From: CAVVPY01 sp963750295
Lineage (GTDB): Bacteria > Actinomycetota > Actinomycetes > Mycobacteriales > Jatrophihabitantaceae
Direction of reading: 5' to 3'
Length of the DNA: 64,000 nt
Assembly: GCA_963750295.1 (NCBI GenBank)
Contig: CAVVPY010000001.1
Coordinates: forward strand, 1,302,001-1,366,000
The notes beneath the pieces are model-generated. The model had not been told where the DNA came from, ran no database searches, and saw nothing but the letters and a program-made list of their open reading frames with translations. The translations under genes were made by a program, and so were the position numbers. Below, in pieces: positions 29,442-37,200 of the stretch; within the stretch, counting starts at the first letter, position 1, and the number at the start of each line of letters is the position of its first letter.

Positions 29442-30014
29442 CTACTCGCTCGGTTGGGCTGGCGCGTGCTCGCCCTCTCGGGGAACACGCGTGATCTTGC
29501 CTGCGCTGCGGTGCGGTGCGACGACCATGACCATGTTGCGTCCGTCCTGCTTGGGCGAGGACTCCACGAACCCGAGGTCCGAGATGTCTTCGGCCAGGCG
29601 CTGAAGCAGCCGGAACCCCAGCTCGGGGCGGGACTGCTCGCGTCCACGGAACATGATCGTGACCTTCACCTTGTCGCCCTGCTTGAGGAACCGCTCGACG
29701 TGACCCTTCTTGGTCTCGTAGTCGTGCGAGTCGATCTTCGGGCGGAGCTTCATCTCCTTGATGACGGTCAGCGCCTGGTTACGGCGAGCCTCGCGAGCCT
29801 TCTGCGCGCTCTCGTACTTGAACTTGCCGTAATCCATGAGCTTGCAGACGGGCGGGCGCGCCATGGGCGCTACCTCGACGAGATCCAGGTCGGATTCGGC
29901 CGCCAGGTCGAGGGCCTTGCCGATCGGCACGATGCCGACCTGCTCACCCTCCGGGCCGACGAGGCGTACCTCGGGAACGCGGATCCGGTCGTTGATCCTG
30001 GGTTCGGAGCTGAT
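29442..30014 (-). CDS. infC: Translation initiation factor IF-3, AUC start
   Basis: IF-3 keeps the 30S subunit free and checks the start codon. The homologous protein begins ISSEPRINDRIRVPEVRLVG. No ATG, GTG or TTG fits in front of it. An ATC codon at 30014 is preceded by GGAGGT and is the only start that matches the family. A rare start codon is known from infC of other bacteria, where IF-3 represses its own non-AUG start. The domains are N-terminal (to about 75), the KFKYESAQKAREARRNQ linker helix, and the C-terminal domain (MKLRPKIDSHDYETKKGHVERFLKQGDKVKV). The product is 190 residues with a short charged tail. Confidence 0.95.
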   Translation of the reverse strand: MSSEPRINDRIRVPEVRLVGPEGEQVGIVPIGKALDLAAESDLDLVEVAPMARPPVCKLMDYGKFKYESAQKAREARRNQALTVIKEMKLRPKIDSHDYETKKGHVERFLKQGDKVKVTIMFRGREQSRPELGFRLLQRLAEDISDLGFVESSPKQDGRNMVMVVAPHRSAGKITRVPREGEHAPAQPSE

Positions 30015-30285
30015 GGGACCTCCAAGGTCGTCGTGCTGTTCAGTGGTGCATCCGATCGTGCGCCTCTCGTCCGGACGAACGAAAGGCCCCGCTGCGAATG
30101 CAGGCGGGGCCGCGGGATCCGACCGGTCCGTGCCACGCGTGCTGCGTGGCCGGCGAACTGCCCGAAGGTCGCCCGCCGTGAACCGGACCCGGCGCACTCG
30201 AGGTGGCGCGGGTGGGAAACCGCGAGGTTTCCGCTTGCACACCCCCGCTGTGAACGGAGGCTGGTCGCGATGACAGGGTAACAGC
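30015..30285 (-). promoter_or_regulatory. Structured infC leader with terminator-like hairpin
   Basis: No gene is seen in this stretch between infC and the divergent DUF1844 gene. On the minus strand a stem of GGCCCCGC and GCGGGGCC with inner TGC-ATTC-GCA pairs (about 30085-30112) is followed by TTTCGTT. It resembles an intrinsic terminator about 70 bases before the AUC start. A second hairpin, GGAAACC-TCGC-GGTTTCC, lies upstream near 30220-30240. Together they suggest attenuation of infC-rpmI-rplT, as known for IF3/L20 leaders elsewhere. Confidence 0.5.
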
Positions 30286-30759
30286 GTGGCCGATACCCAA
30301 CCAAAACCCGCGACTGACGATCCCGACCCACACGCCGCAGCGGGTATTCCCGAATCCGGTGTTGCGGAGGGCTCCGGACTTGCTGGTAGCGGCTCCAGCC
30401 CACATCCGATCGATGCGATCCCGTTGCCGGCACACGGGTTCGCCAGCCTGGACGCCATCCCCGACGGTGCGGGTGGCGTGCCCGCGACAGAGGTGATCAC
30501 CCGCGCGGCAGTGCTGCTGATGAGTGCCTCCGCCGATCGGTTGGGGATGAGCCCCGACGGCGAACCCTCGCTCGACCTGGACGAGGCGCGCAGCTTGATC
30601 ACCTCGCTCGCCGGGCTGCTCGCCGCGTCCGAACCGCACCTCGGTGAGCGGCACGACGCGCTTCGCGACGGCTTGCGGTCGCTGCAGGGCGCGTTCCGCG
30701 CGGCGTCGCGCTACCCCGACGCGCCAGGGTCAGGGCCGGGCGAGCAGTACCTCGCCTGA
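30286..30759 (+). CDS. DUF1844 protein
   Basis: A 157-residue protein. A Pro/Gly/Ser-rich N-terminal half is followed by the DUF1844 helices (VITRAAVLLMSASADRLGM, LDLDEARSLITSLAGLLAASEPHLG, LRDGLRSLQGAFRAASRYPD). The family is common in actinobacteria next to infC; its function is unknown. The start is GTG 30286. It is followed after 9 bases by the DUF72 gene in the same direction, so the two probably form an operon. Confidence 0.85.
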   Translation: MADTQPKPATDDPDPHAAAGIPESGVAEGSGLAGSGSSPHPIDAIPLPAHGFASLDAIPDGAGGVPATEVITRAAVLLMSASADRLGMSPDGEPSLDLDEARSLITSLAGLLAASEPHLGERHDALRDGLRSLQGAFRAASRYPDAPGSGPGEQYLA

Positions 30760-30768
30760 TCGGATCCC

Positions 30769-31584
30769 ATGACCGGAACGGCCCGCATCGGCATCTCCGG
30801 ATGGACCTACCCGCCGTGGCGCGGCGTGTTCTACCCCCCGGGACTGGCCCATCGGCGGGAACTGGAATACGTGGCATCGCACCTGGCCACGGTCGAGGTC
30901 AACGGCACCTTCTACGCCCTGCAACGACCGGACAGCTTCCGATCGTGGTACGAGCAGACCCCCGCCGGGTTCGTGTTCTCGGTGAAGGCCGGCCGGTTCA
31001 TCACGCACATGAAGAAGCTCGGTGACATCGACGTCGCACTGGCGAACTTCGTCGGGTCCGGCCTGCTCGCGCTGGGCGACAAGCTCGGCCCGATCCTGTG
31101 GCAGCTGCCGCCGACGCTCGGTTTCGACGTGGCCCGGCTGACCTCGTTCTTCGCCCGGCTCCCCCGGTCCACCGCTGAGGCGTCGTGGCTGGCGCGTCGG
31201 CACGACGACCGGATCACCGGTCGGGCGCTGGTCGAGACCGACGCTGACCGTCCGCTGCGGCACGCGCTCGAAGTGCGTCATCGCAGCTTCGTGACCCCGG
31301 CCTTCACCGAGTTGCTGCGAGAGAATGCGGTCGCGGTCGTCGTCGCCGACACGGCCGGAAAGTGGCCGTTGATCCGCGAGGCGACGACCGACTTCGTCTA
31401 CGTCCGCCTGCACGGCGACAAGGAGTTGTACGCGAGCGGCTACACCGCGGCCGGCCTCGACAACTGGGCTGCCTCCGTGCGCGAGTGGCTCGCCGACGAC
31501 CTGGACGTGTTCGTGTACTTCGACAACGACATGAAGGTGCGCGCCCCGTTCGACGCGCTCGCGCTCACCGAACGGCTGGGCTGA
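30769..31584 (+). CDS. DUF72 (YecE-like) protein
   Basis: A 271-residue TIM-barrel-like protein of the DUF72 family, role unknown. Typical blocks are ARIGISGWTYPPWRGVFYPPG, VEVNGTFYALQRPDSFRSWYEQTPAGFVFSVKAGRFITH, GPILWQLPP, ALEVRHRSF and the C-terminal DFVYVRLHGDKELYASGY...VFVYFDNDMKVRAPFDAL. It is complete and of normal length. The ATG at 30769 lies 9 bases after the DUF1844 stop. It converges with the PH-domain gene. Confidence 0.9.
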   Translation: MTGTARIGISGWTYPPWRGVFYPPGLAHRRELEYVASHLATVEVNGTFYALQRPDSFRSWYEQTPAGFVFSVKAGRFITHMKKLGDIDVALANFVGSGLLALGDKLGPILWQLPPTLGFDVARLTSFFARLPRSTAEASWLARRHDDRITGRALVETDADRPLRHALEVRHRSFVTPAFTELLRENAVAVVVADTAGKWPLIREATTDFVYVRLHGDKELYASGYTAAGLDNWAASVREWLADDLDVFVYFDNDMKVRAPFDALALTERLG

Positions 31585-31593
31585 CCCGGTCGG

Positions 31594-32052
31594 TCACGCC
31601 CCGGCGCGGCTCGCTGCCCACAGTTCGCGGAGCTGGTTCATTGTCTCGACCGCGCGCGCGCGGTCCAGCCGCTGCACCGCATAGATGGCCAGCGCCTCGT
31701 CGGCGGGCAGCACGATGCGAGCGAAGCGGACCCTGGCCGGGAAGTCCACGCGGACGATGAGGTCCCACGGGATGACCCGCCAGCCACCGAGGAACGATCG
31801 CAGCCGGACGCCGTCGGCGTCGGCGTACAGGCGGGGCCGCGTCGGCATGATCAGCAGGCCGGCGAGGATCACCCCGACGACGAAGGTGCCGATCTGGTCC
31901 TTGGTCGTGAACGTGGCGCCGGCGTTGGCGTGCCGCATCACGAAGGCCGTCACGGTGAACGCGGCGAGGACGACGCCCGAGCAGGCCCACGCGATTCGCG
32001 CCATCACGACTGGGCGCGAGGTCACCTTCACGGTCACGGTCACAGCCGGCAC
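31594..32052 (-). CDS. PH-domain membrane protein
   Basis: A 152-residue protein with two hydrophobic segments near residues 18-40 (ARIAWACSGVVLAAFTVTAFV) and 52-68 (IGTFVVGVILAGLLIM). A bacterial PH-like domain follows (PRLYADADGVRLRSFLGGWRVIPWDLIVRVDFPARVRFARIVLPADEALAIYAVQRLD). This layout matches small actinobacterial PH proteins often found after hisG. The start is either GTG 32052 or GTG 32043; the latter overlaps the hisG stop as GTGA. Function is not established. Confidence 0.8.
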   Translation of the reverse strand: MPAVTVTVKVTSRPVVMARIAWACSGVVLAAFTVTAFVMRHANAGATFTTKDQIGTFVVGVILAGLLIMPTRPRLYADADGVRLRSFLGGWRVIPWDLIVRVDFPARVRFARIVLPADEALAIYAVQRLDRARAVETMNQLRELWAASRAGA

Positions 32053-32885
32053 GCGTGGATGTCGGTGACGAGAATGCCACGGGCGCCGAGATCCCAGAGC
32101 TCGTCCATCACCTGGTTGGTGGCCTTGCGCTCCACCATCGACCGGACGGCAGACCAGCCGCGCTCGTGCAGCGGCGAGACGGTGGGCGACTCGATGCCGG
32201 GCGTGATCTGCACCGCCTTCTCGACGAGCTCGTTCGGGATGTCGTAGTCCATCAGCACGTACTGCCTGGCGATGATGACGCCCTGCAGCCGCCGCACGAG
32301 CTGCTCGACCTGCGCGTTCACCGCCGCGCCCTGTCGGCGCACCAGCACGGCCTGGCTGGTCAGCAGCGCCTCGCCGAAGATCGACAGGCCGGCGTTGCGC
32401 AGAGTGGTTCCGGTCGACACGACATCGGCGATCGCGTCGGCGACGTCGAGGCGAACGGCGGTCTCGACCGCGCCGTCCAAGCGGATCACCTCGGCTGTCA
32501 CGCCCGCCGAGCGCAGATAGGACTCGACGACCCCCGGGTAGGCCGTCGCGATCCGCTTGCCGGCGAGGTCGTGGACCGATTCCGCCGTCCCCGGGCGGGC
32601 CGCGAACCGGAAGGTCGAGCCAGCGAACCCGAGTTGCAGGATCGGCTCGGCGTGCGCGCCGGAGTCGAGCAGCAGGTCCTGGCCGGTGATCCCGGCATCG
32701 AGGCGCCCCGAACCGACGTACACCGCGATGTCCCGCGGACGGAGGTAGAAGAACTCCGCGTCGTTGTCGGCGTCGATGAGGACGAGTTCACGGGTGTCGG
32801 TGCGCTGCCGGTAGCCGGACTCGGCGAGCATCTGGCACGCCGGTTCGGACAGCGATCCCTTGTTGGGTACTGCGATGCGAAGCAT
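32040..32885 (-). CDS. hisG: ATP phosphoribosyltransferase, long form
   Basis: The first committed step of histidine synthesis. The 281-residue product starts MLRIAVPNKGSLSEPACQML and has GRLDAGITGQDLL, RIATAYPGVVESYL and DVVSTGTTLRNAGL for phosphoribosyl diphosphate. It ends in the regulatory ACT-like HisG_C domain (VLMDYDIPNELVEKAVQITPGIESPTVSPLHERGWSAVRSMV), so histidine feedback is expected and no HisZ is needed. It lies 44 bases after hisE. Confidence 0.97.
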   Translation of the reverse strand: MLRIAVPNKGSLSEPACQMLAESGYRQRTDTRELVLIDADNDAEFFYLRPRDIAVYVGSGRLDAGITGQDLLLDSGAHAEPILQLGFAGSTFRFAARPGTAESVHDLAGKRIATAYPGVVESYLRSAGVTAEVIRLDGAVETAVRLDVADAIADVVSTGTTLRNAGLSIFGEALLTSQAVLVRRQGAAVNAQVEQLVRRLQGVIIARQYVLMDYDIPNELVEKAVQITPGIESPTVSPLHERGWSAVRSMVERKATNQVMDELWDLGARGILVTDIHACRL

Positions 32886-32929
32886 GAAAAGGCCTGCCTG
32901 TGCGTGTCTGGTCGGGGACGGGGGCGCGC

Positions 32930-33193
32930 CTACAGATGTCGGTAGACGTCGGCGAGGTCGATCCCCTTGCCGAGCATGATGACCTGCACGCGGTAGAGCA
33001 GCTGGCTGATCTCCTCCGCTGTGCGTTCCGCGGACTCGTGCTCGGCAGCCAGCCATACCTCGGCGGCTTCCTCGACGACCTTCTTGCCCTGCTCGTGGAC
33101 GCCTGCATCCAGCGCGGCGACGGTGGCCGAGCCGGGGGGCCGGGACTGTCGCCGGTCGGTGAGTTCGGCGAACAGCTCATCGAAGGTCTTCAT
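32930..33193 (-). CDS. hisE: Phosphoribosyl-ATP pyrophosphatase
   Basis: The second histidine step, hydrolysing phosphoribosyl-ATP to phosphoribosyl-AMP. The 87-residue all-alpha protein shows the MazG-like metal motif KVVEEAAEVWLAAEHES and ISQLLYRVQVIMLGKGI. It is stand-alone, not fused to hisI, as usual in actinobacteria. ATG 33193 is chosen; upstream residues of the open frame are not family-like. Confidence 0.95.
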   Translation of the reverse strand: MKTFDELFAELTDRRQSRPPGSATVAALDAGVHEQGKKVVEEAAEVWLAAEHESAERTAEEISQLLYRVQVIMLGKGIDLADVYRHL

Positions 33194-33206
33194 CTCGAAA
33201 CCGAGC

Positions 33207-34304
33207 CTACCGGCGCCGCCCGAGCGCCTCGTCCGGGTCGCGGTCGGACCGGCTGCCTTCGGACCGGCCGTCGGTGGAGCGGCGCAACCGCCACTGCCGC
33301 AGGTTGCTGTAACCACGCACCGACTCAGCGCGTTTGGACCGCAGCGTGAACCGCGGATCCTCCCCGATCGACTCGGCCATGACCCGGTCGACGAGCGCCG
33401 AGCCCGGGCGCGCCAGCGAGGTCAGCCTGCTGGCAACGTTGACGGTCGTCCCGTAGACGTCGCCGAAGCGCTCGACGACCGGCCCGGCCGCAAGGCCGAT
33501 GCGCACGTCGGGGAGCTGCTCCACCCCCTCGACCGCGTCGAGCAGGTCGAGCGCGATCGCTGCTGCGTCCTCCGGCCGGTCGGCGACGAACAGCACCTCG
33601 TCGCCGATTGTCTTCACCACCCGGCCGCGGTGCTCGCCGACGATATCGTTGGCGAGGGTTTCGAACTCCTCGAGTACCTGCCGCAGTTCGGCTTCGGTCC
33701 ACCTGCGGCTCAACGAGGTGAAGTGCGACATGTCGGCGAAGCCCACCGCGAGCGAGGATTCCGCGCCCAGTGCGCCGCCCTGGGCGGCATTGGAGGCGAT
33801 TCGCGAGAACGCGCCCGCCAGCTGACGGCGCCATACGTAGGTCTGGACGCGCTCCATGACCCCGGCCAGTTGCTCGACCATGTCGACGATGCCGTCCTGC
33901 GAAGCCAGCAGCTCCGGATTCTCACCGAGCAGTTCCACGACCATCTGGCCCTGCCAGGACGCCAGCCGTGAGTACGACTGCCCGAGCATCCGCGTCATGG
34001 CGTGCAGCAACTCCTCGTCCATCGGCACCGCACGGGTGAGTTCGCGGACGAGTCCCAACGCCTCGACGTCGCTGTCGGTGAACACCACGTCGTCATCGCC
34101 GACAGTCGGAAATCCCAGTGCGCGCCAGAGCCTGGTGCCTTCCTCGAGCTCGGTACCCGCCGACTTCGTGACCTCGACGCGGGTGTACTTGCGGGGACCA
34201 CCGAGCAGGGTCCGCTCGACCTGCTCGACGAGATTGGCGATGTCGAGATGTTCAGGTACCGCGGGGTCGCCAGTGGCAGCCCCGTCCGAGCCGGGTTCGG
34301 TCAT
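33207..34304 (-). CDS. Class III adenylate/guanylate cyclase with N-terminal regulatory domain
   Basis: A 365-residue putative cyclic-nucleotide synthase. Residues 1 to about 170 form an all-alpha domain like that of mycobacterial Rv1264/Rv2212-type cyclases (EVTKSAGTELEEGTRLWRALGFP...VELLGENPELLASQ). The catalytic domain has the first metal Asp191 (VGFADMSHFTSLSRR), Lys231 in VVKTIGDEVLF (adenine specificity) with the second metal Asp235, and VRIGLAAGPVVERFGDVYGTTVNVASRL with the Asn and Arg of the transition-state site. No transmembrane segment is seen. It is placed between ribH/usp and hisE, where neighbours are biosynthetic. cAMP is the likely product. Confidence 0.88.
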   Translation of the reverse strand: MTEPGSDGAATGDPAVPEHLDIANLVEQVERTLLGGPRKYTRVEVTKSAGTELEEGTRLWRALGFPTVGDDDVVFTDSDVEALGLVRELTRAVPMDEELLHAMTRMLGQSYSRLASWQGQMVVELLGENPELLASQDGIVDMVEQLAGVMERVQTYVWRRQLAGAFSRIASNAAQGGALGAESSLAVGFADMSHFTSLSRRWTEAELRQVLEEFETLANDIVGEHRGRVVKTIGDEVLFVADRPEDAAAIALDLLDAVEGVEQLPDVRIGLAAGPVVERFGDVYGTTVNVASRLTSLARPGSALVDRVMAESIGEDPRFTLRSKRAESVRGYSNLRQWRLRRSTDGRSEGSRSDRDPDEALGRRR

Positions 34305-34321
34305 CGGGTAGCCGCCACGAG

Positions 34322-34774
34322 TCAGGTCGTGTGGACGATGAGCACGTCCACCCCCGAGTGCCGGGCGACGTCGAGCGGCACCGAGCCCAGGATCCGTCCG
34401 GCGAGCGAGTTCAGCCCGCGGTTCCCGACGACCAGCAGATCGGCGCCGGTCTGCGTCACGACGGCGCGCAGCGAATCAGCCGCCTTGCCCTGGACGGGGA
34501 CCATCTCGATCGGGTCGGCGCCCGCTGCAGCAGCGCGGTCGCGCGCGGTACGCAGGGTGTCCTCGGCCGGAGCGGAACCGACGACCTGGTAGGCGGCGTC
34601 CGACCCCAACACGTCCTGTGCCTCGGCGACCTCACGGCCCGCCGCCGGGACGTAGGCGCACGCGATGACGAGTTTGGCGCCGGCGTCCGCTGCGAGCTGT
34701 GCCGCGCGGTCCACCGCCACGAGGGAGGTGTCGGAGCCGTCGGTGCCGACGACCACGATGGAGTAGGCGCTCAT
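34322..34774 (-). CDS. Universal stress protein
   Basis: A 150-residue single UspA domain. The N-terminal strand IVVVGTDGSDTSLVAVDRAAQLA and the ATP-binding loop VGNRGLNSLAGRILGSVPLDVARHS (G-2x-G-9x-G-S type) point to a nucleotide-binding Usp. GAGGA sits 7 bases before ATG 34774. It is 17 bases before the cyclase gene, so the two are likely translated from one mRNA. A link to cAMP signalling is an inference from position. Confidence 0.92.
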   Translation of the reverse strand: MSAYSIVVVGTDGSDTSLVAVDRAAQLAADAGAKLVIACAYVPAAGREVAEAQDVLGSDAAYQVVGSAPAEDTLRTARDRAAAAGADPIEMVPVQGKAADSLRAVVTQTGADLLVVGNRGLNSLAGRILGSVPLDVARHSGVDVLIVHTT

Positions 34775-34871
34775 GGGGGAATCCTCGCTTTGCTCAGCCG
34801 TCTCGAGGCGACGATAGTCGCTCGTCGGGTACGGGTCTCGGCGGCTCAGCCGGCCAGACCTGCCGGGACCG

Positions 34872-35357
34872 TCAACCGCAGGTCGGGAAGTCTTGCAGCG
34901 TCACGGCTGTGACGAGCGCTGCAGCGGTGGCTTCATAGCCCTTGTCCTCGCGCGATCCGGGCAGGCCGGCCCGGTCGAGGGCCTGGTGCTCGTCGTCGCA
35001 CGTGAGGACGCCGAACCCGATCGGCACGCCGGACCGCGTGGTGGCAAGGGTCAGCCCGATGGCCGCGGCCTGGCAGACATAGTCGAAGTGCGGCGTCCCG
35101 CCCCGGATGACGACACCGAGAGCGACGACTGCGTCGAAGCCGGCGTCGACGAGCCGGGTCGCTGCCGTGGTCAGCTCGAACGTGCCGGGCACGCGTAGTT
35201 CGGTGACGTCAGCGACGTCCGAATCGCGCAGCGCCCGGCGCGCGCCGTCGAGCAGTCCGTCCATCACCTCGGTGTGCCACAGCGAGGCGACCACGGCGAC
35301 GCGCAGACCGCTCGCGCCCGCCACTGGTCCGATCGCCGGCGCGCCGTGCCCACTCAC
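34872..35357 (-). CDS. ribH: 6,7-dimethyl-8-ribityllumazine synthase
   Basis: The penultimate step of riboflavin synthesis. The 161-residue protein shows VAVVASLWHTEVMDGLLDGARRAL, VPGTFELTTAATRLV, VVALGVVIRGGTPHFDYV (catalytic His region) and PIGFGVLTCDDEHQALDRAG. GTG 35357 overlaps the ribBA stop as GTGA. It is the last rib gene; 97 bases follow before usp. Confidence 0.96.
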   Translation of the reverse strand: MSGHGAPAIGPVAGASGLRVAVVASLWHTEVMDGLLDGARRALRDSDVADVTELRVPGTFELTTAATRLVDAGFDAVVALGVVIRGGTPHFDYVCQAAAIGLTLATTRSGVPIGFGVLTCDDEHQALDRAGLPGSREDKGYEATAAALVTAVTLQDFPTCG

Positions 35358-36598
35358 GTCGAAGCCAGCGGGTCCGCGTCCGGCGCCGAGTCGAGGTCGA
35401 GGTCGTGACCCATCCGGTCGCGCTTGGTCTGCAGGTAGCGCAGATTCTCGGGATTGGCGTGGACCGGCAGCGGCTCGCGGCCGACGATGCTGAGCCCGTA
35501 GCCCTCGAGACCGGCGCGCTTGGCCGGGTTGTTCGACAGCAGCCGCATCGAGTGCACGCCGAGGTCGACGAGGATCTGTGCGCCGGTGCCGTAGTCGCGT
35601 GCGTCCGCGGGCAGGCCGAGCTCGAGGTTCGCGTCCAGGGTGTCCGAACCGGAATCCTGCAACTGGTAGGCCTGCAGCTTGTGCAGCAGGCCGATCCCGC
35701 GACCCTCGTGCCCACGGATGTAGAGCACGATGCCGCGACCCTCACGCGCCACGGCGCCGAGCGCGGCGTCCAATTGCGGACCGCAGTCACACCGCAGCGA
35801 GCCGAACACGTCGCCGGTCAGACACTCGGAGTGCACGCGCACCAGCACGTCCTCGCCGTCACCGATGTCACCGAAGACGAAGGCGACGTGCTCGCGGTGG
35901 TCGTAGCTCGACGAGTACCCGACGGCGGTGAACTCGCCGTAGCGCAGCGGGACCCGTGCGGAAGCGATCCGCTCCACGAGCTTCTCGAATCGGCGCCGGT
36001 AGGCGATCAGGTCGGCGATCGAGATCATCGCCAATTCGTGCTGGTCGGCGAAGACCCGCAACTCGTCGGCGTGTGCCATCCCCGCGGGGTCCTTCTCGCT
36101 CACGATCTCGCACAGCACGCCGGCCGGGCGCAGCCCCGCGAGTACGGCCAGGTCGACTGCCGCCTCGGTGTGGCCCGGGCGGCGCAGCACGCCGCCGTCC
36201 TTGGCGCGCAACGGCACGACGTGACCGGGCCGGGTGAAGTCCGCGGCAGTCGAGTTCGGATCGGCGAGCAGTTGGATGGTGTGCGCCCGGTCGAGCGCCG
36301 AGATGCCGGTGGAGACACCCTCGCGAGCGTCGACGGTGACCGTGTACGCAGTGCCGCGCCGATCCTGGTTGGTGTGGTACATCGGGGGGAGGTCGAGCCG
36401 GTCCGCGTCACCCTCGGTCACCGGGACGCAGATGTAGCCCGAGGTGTAGCGAACCATGAAGGCGATGAGCTCGGGCGTGGCCAGCTCGGCGGCAAAGATC
36501 AGGTCGCCCTCGTTCTCTCGGTCCTCGTCGTCGATCACGATGACGGCACGGCCCGCCTTGATGTCGGTGATCGCGCGCTCGATCGAGTCCAGCATCAT
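35354..36598 (-). CDS. ribBA: Bifunctional DHBP synthase / GTP cyclohydrolase II
   Basis: This enzyme makes both riboflavin precursors, from ribulose 5-phosphate and GTP. The 414 residues begin with the RibB domain (to about 205): VIVIDDEDRENEGDLIFAAE, TSGYICVP and RPGHTEAAVDLAVLAG. The RibA domain follows, with zinc cysteines in ECLTGDVFGSLRCDCGPQL, the catalytic stretch IVLYIRGHEGRGIGLLHKL and NNPAKRAGLEGYGL. ATG overlaps the ribE stop. Confidence 0.97.
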   Translation of the reverse strand: MMLDSIERAITDIKAGRAVIVIDDEDRENEGDLIFAAELATPELIAFMVRYTSGYICVPVTEGDADRLDLPPMYHTNQDRRGTAYTVTVDAREGVSTGISALDRAHTIQLLADPNSTAADFTRPGHVVPLRAKDGGVLRRPGHTEAAVDLAVLAGLRPAGVLCEIVSEKDPAGMAHADELRVFADQHELAMISIADLIAYRRRFEKLVERIASARVPLRYGEFTAVGYSSSYDHREHVAFVFGDIGDGEDVLVRVHSECLTGDVFGSLRCDCGPQLDAALGAVAREGRGIVLYIRGHEGRGIGLLHKLQAYQLQDSGSDTLDANLELGLPADARDYGTGAQILVDLGVHSMRLLSNNPAKRAGLEGYGLSIVGREPLPVHANPENLRYLQTKRDRMGHDLDLDSAPDADPLAST

Positions 36599-37197
36599 GC
36601 GCGATGCTCCATAAGCCGTTCGACGTACTTGGCCAGCACGTCCACCTCGAGGTTGACCGGGTCACCCGGCGCCTTGGCACCCAACGTGGTCGCCCGCAAC
36701 GTCTCGGGGATCAGGCCGACCTCGAACCAGTCCGCACCGACCGCGCTCACGGTCAGCGAGACACCGTCGACGGTGATCGAACCCTTCTCGGCGACGTAGC
36801 GGGCAAGGTCGGTGGGCAGGCCGAAGCGGACTGTCTCCCACCCGTCGCCCGCCGTCCGCTCGAGGACCACACCGGTGCCGTCGACGTGGCCCTGGACGAT
36901 GTGCCCGTCCAGGCGGGCGTCGACGCGTGCGGCGCGCTCGAGATTGACTCGCGAACCGGCCTGCAGGTCGCCGAGAACAGATCGCTTGAGCGTCTCGCCC
37001 ATCACGTCGAAGTTGATCCGGGTGGGGGCGGTGCCGGTCCAGCCGGTGACGGTGAGGCATACCCCGTTGACCGCGATGGATGCGCCGTGGACGAGGTCCT
37101 GGGCGATCCGCGACGCGGACACGGCGAGCACGGCAGAGTCGCCGCGTGACTCGATCGCGGCGACCTCGCCGATCTCCTCGATGATCCCGGTGAACAC
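36595..37197 (-). CDS. ribE: Riboflavin synthase alpha chain
   Basis: This enzyme forms riboflavin by dismutation of two lumazines. The 200-residue protein has the family start (M/V)FTGIIEEIGEV and two lumazine-binding repeats: the first (1 to about 97) with SIAVNGVCLTVTG, the second (about 98-190) with HIVQGHVDGTG and SITVDGVSLTVSAVG. The start is GTG, 3 bases after the ribD stop. Confidence 0.97.
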   Translation of the reverse strand: MFTGIIEEIGEVAAIESRGDSAVLAVSASRIAQDLVHGASIAVNGVCLTVTGWTGTAPTRINFDVMGETLKRSVLGDLQAGSRVNLERAARVDARLDGHIVQGHVDGTGVVLERTAGDGWETVRFGLPTDLARYVAEKGSITVDGVSLTVSAVGADWFEVGLIPETLRATTLGAKAPGDPVNLEVDVLAKYVERLMEHRA

Positions 37198-37200
37198 CGG

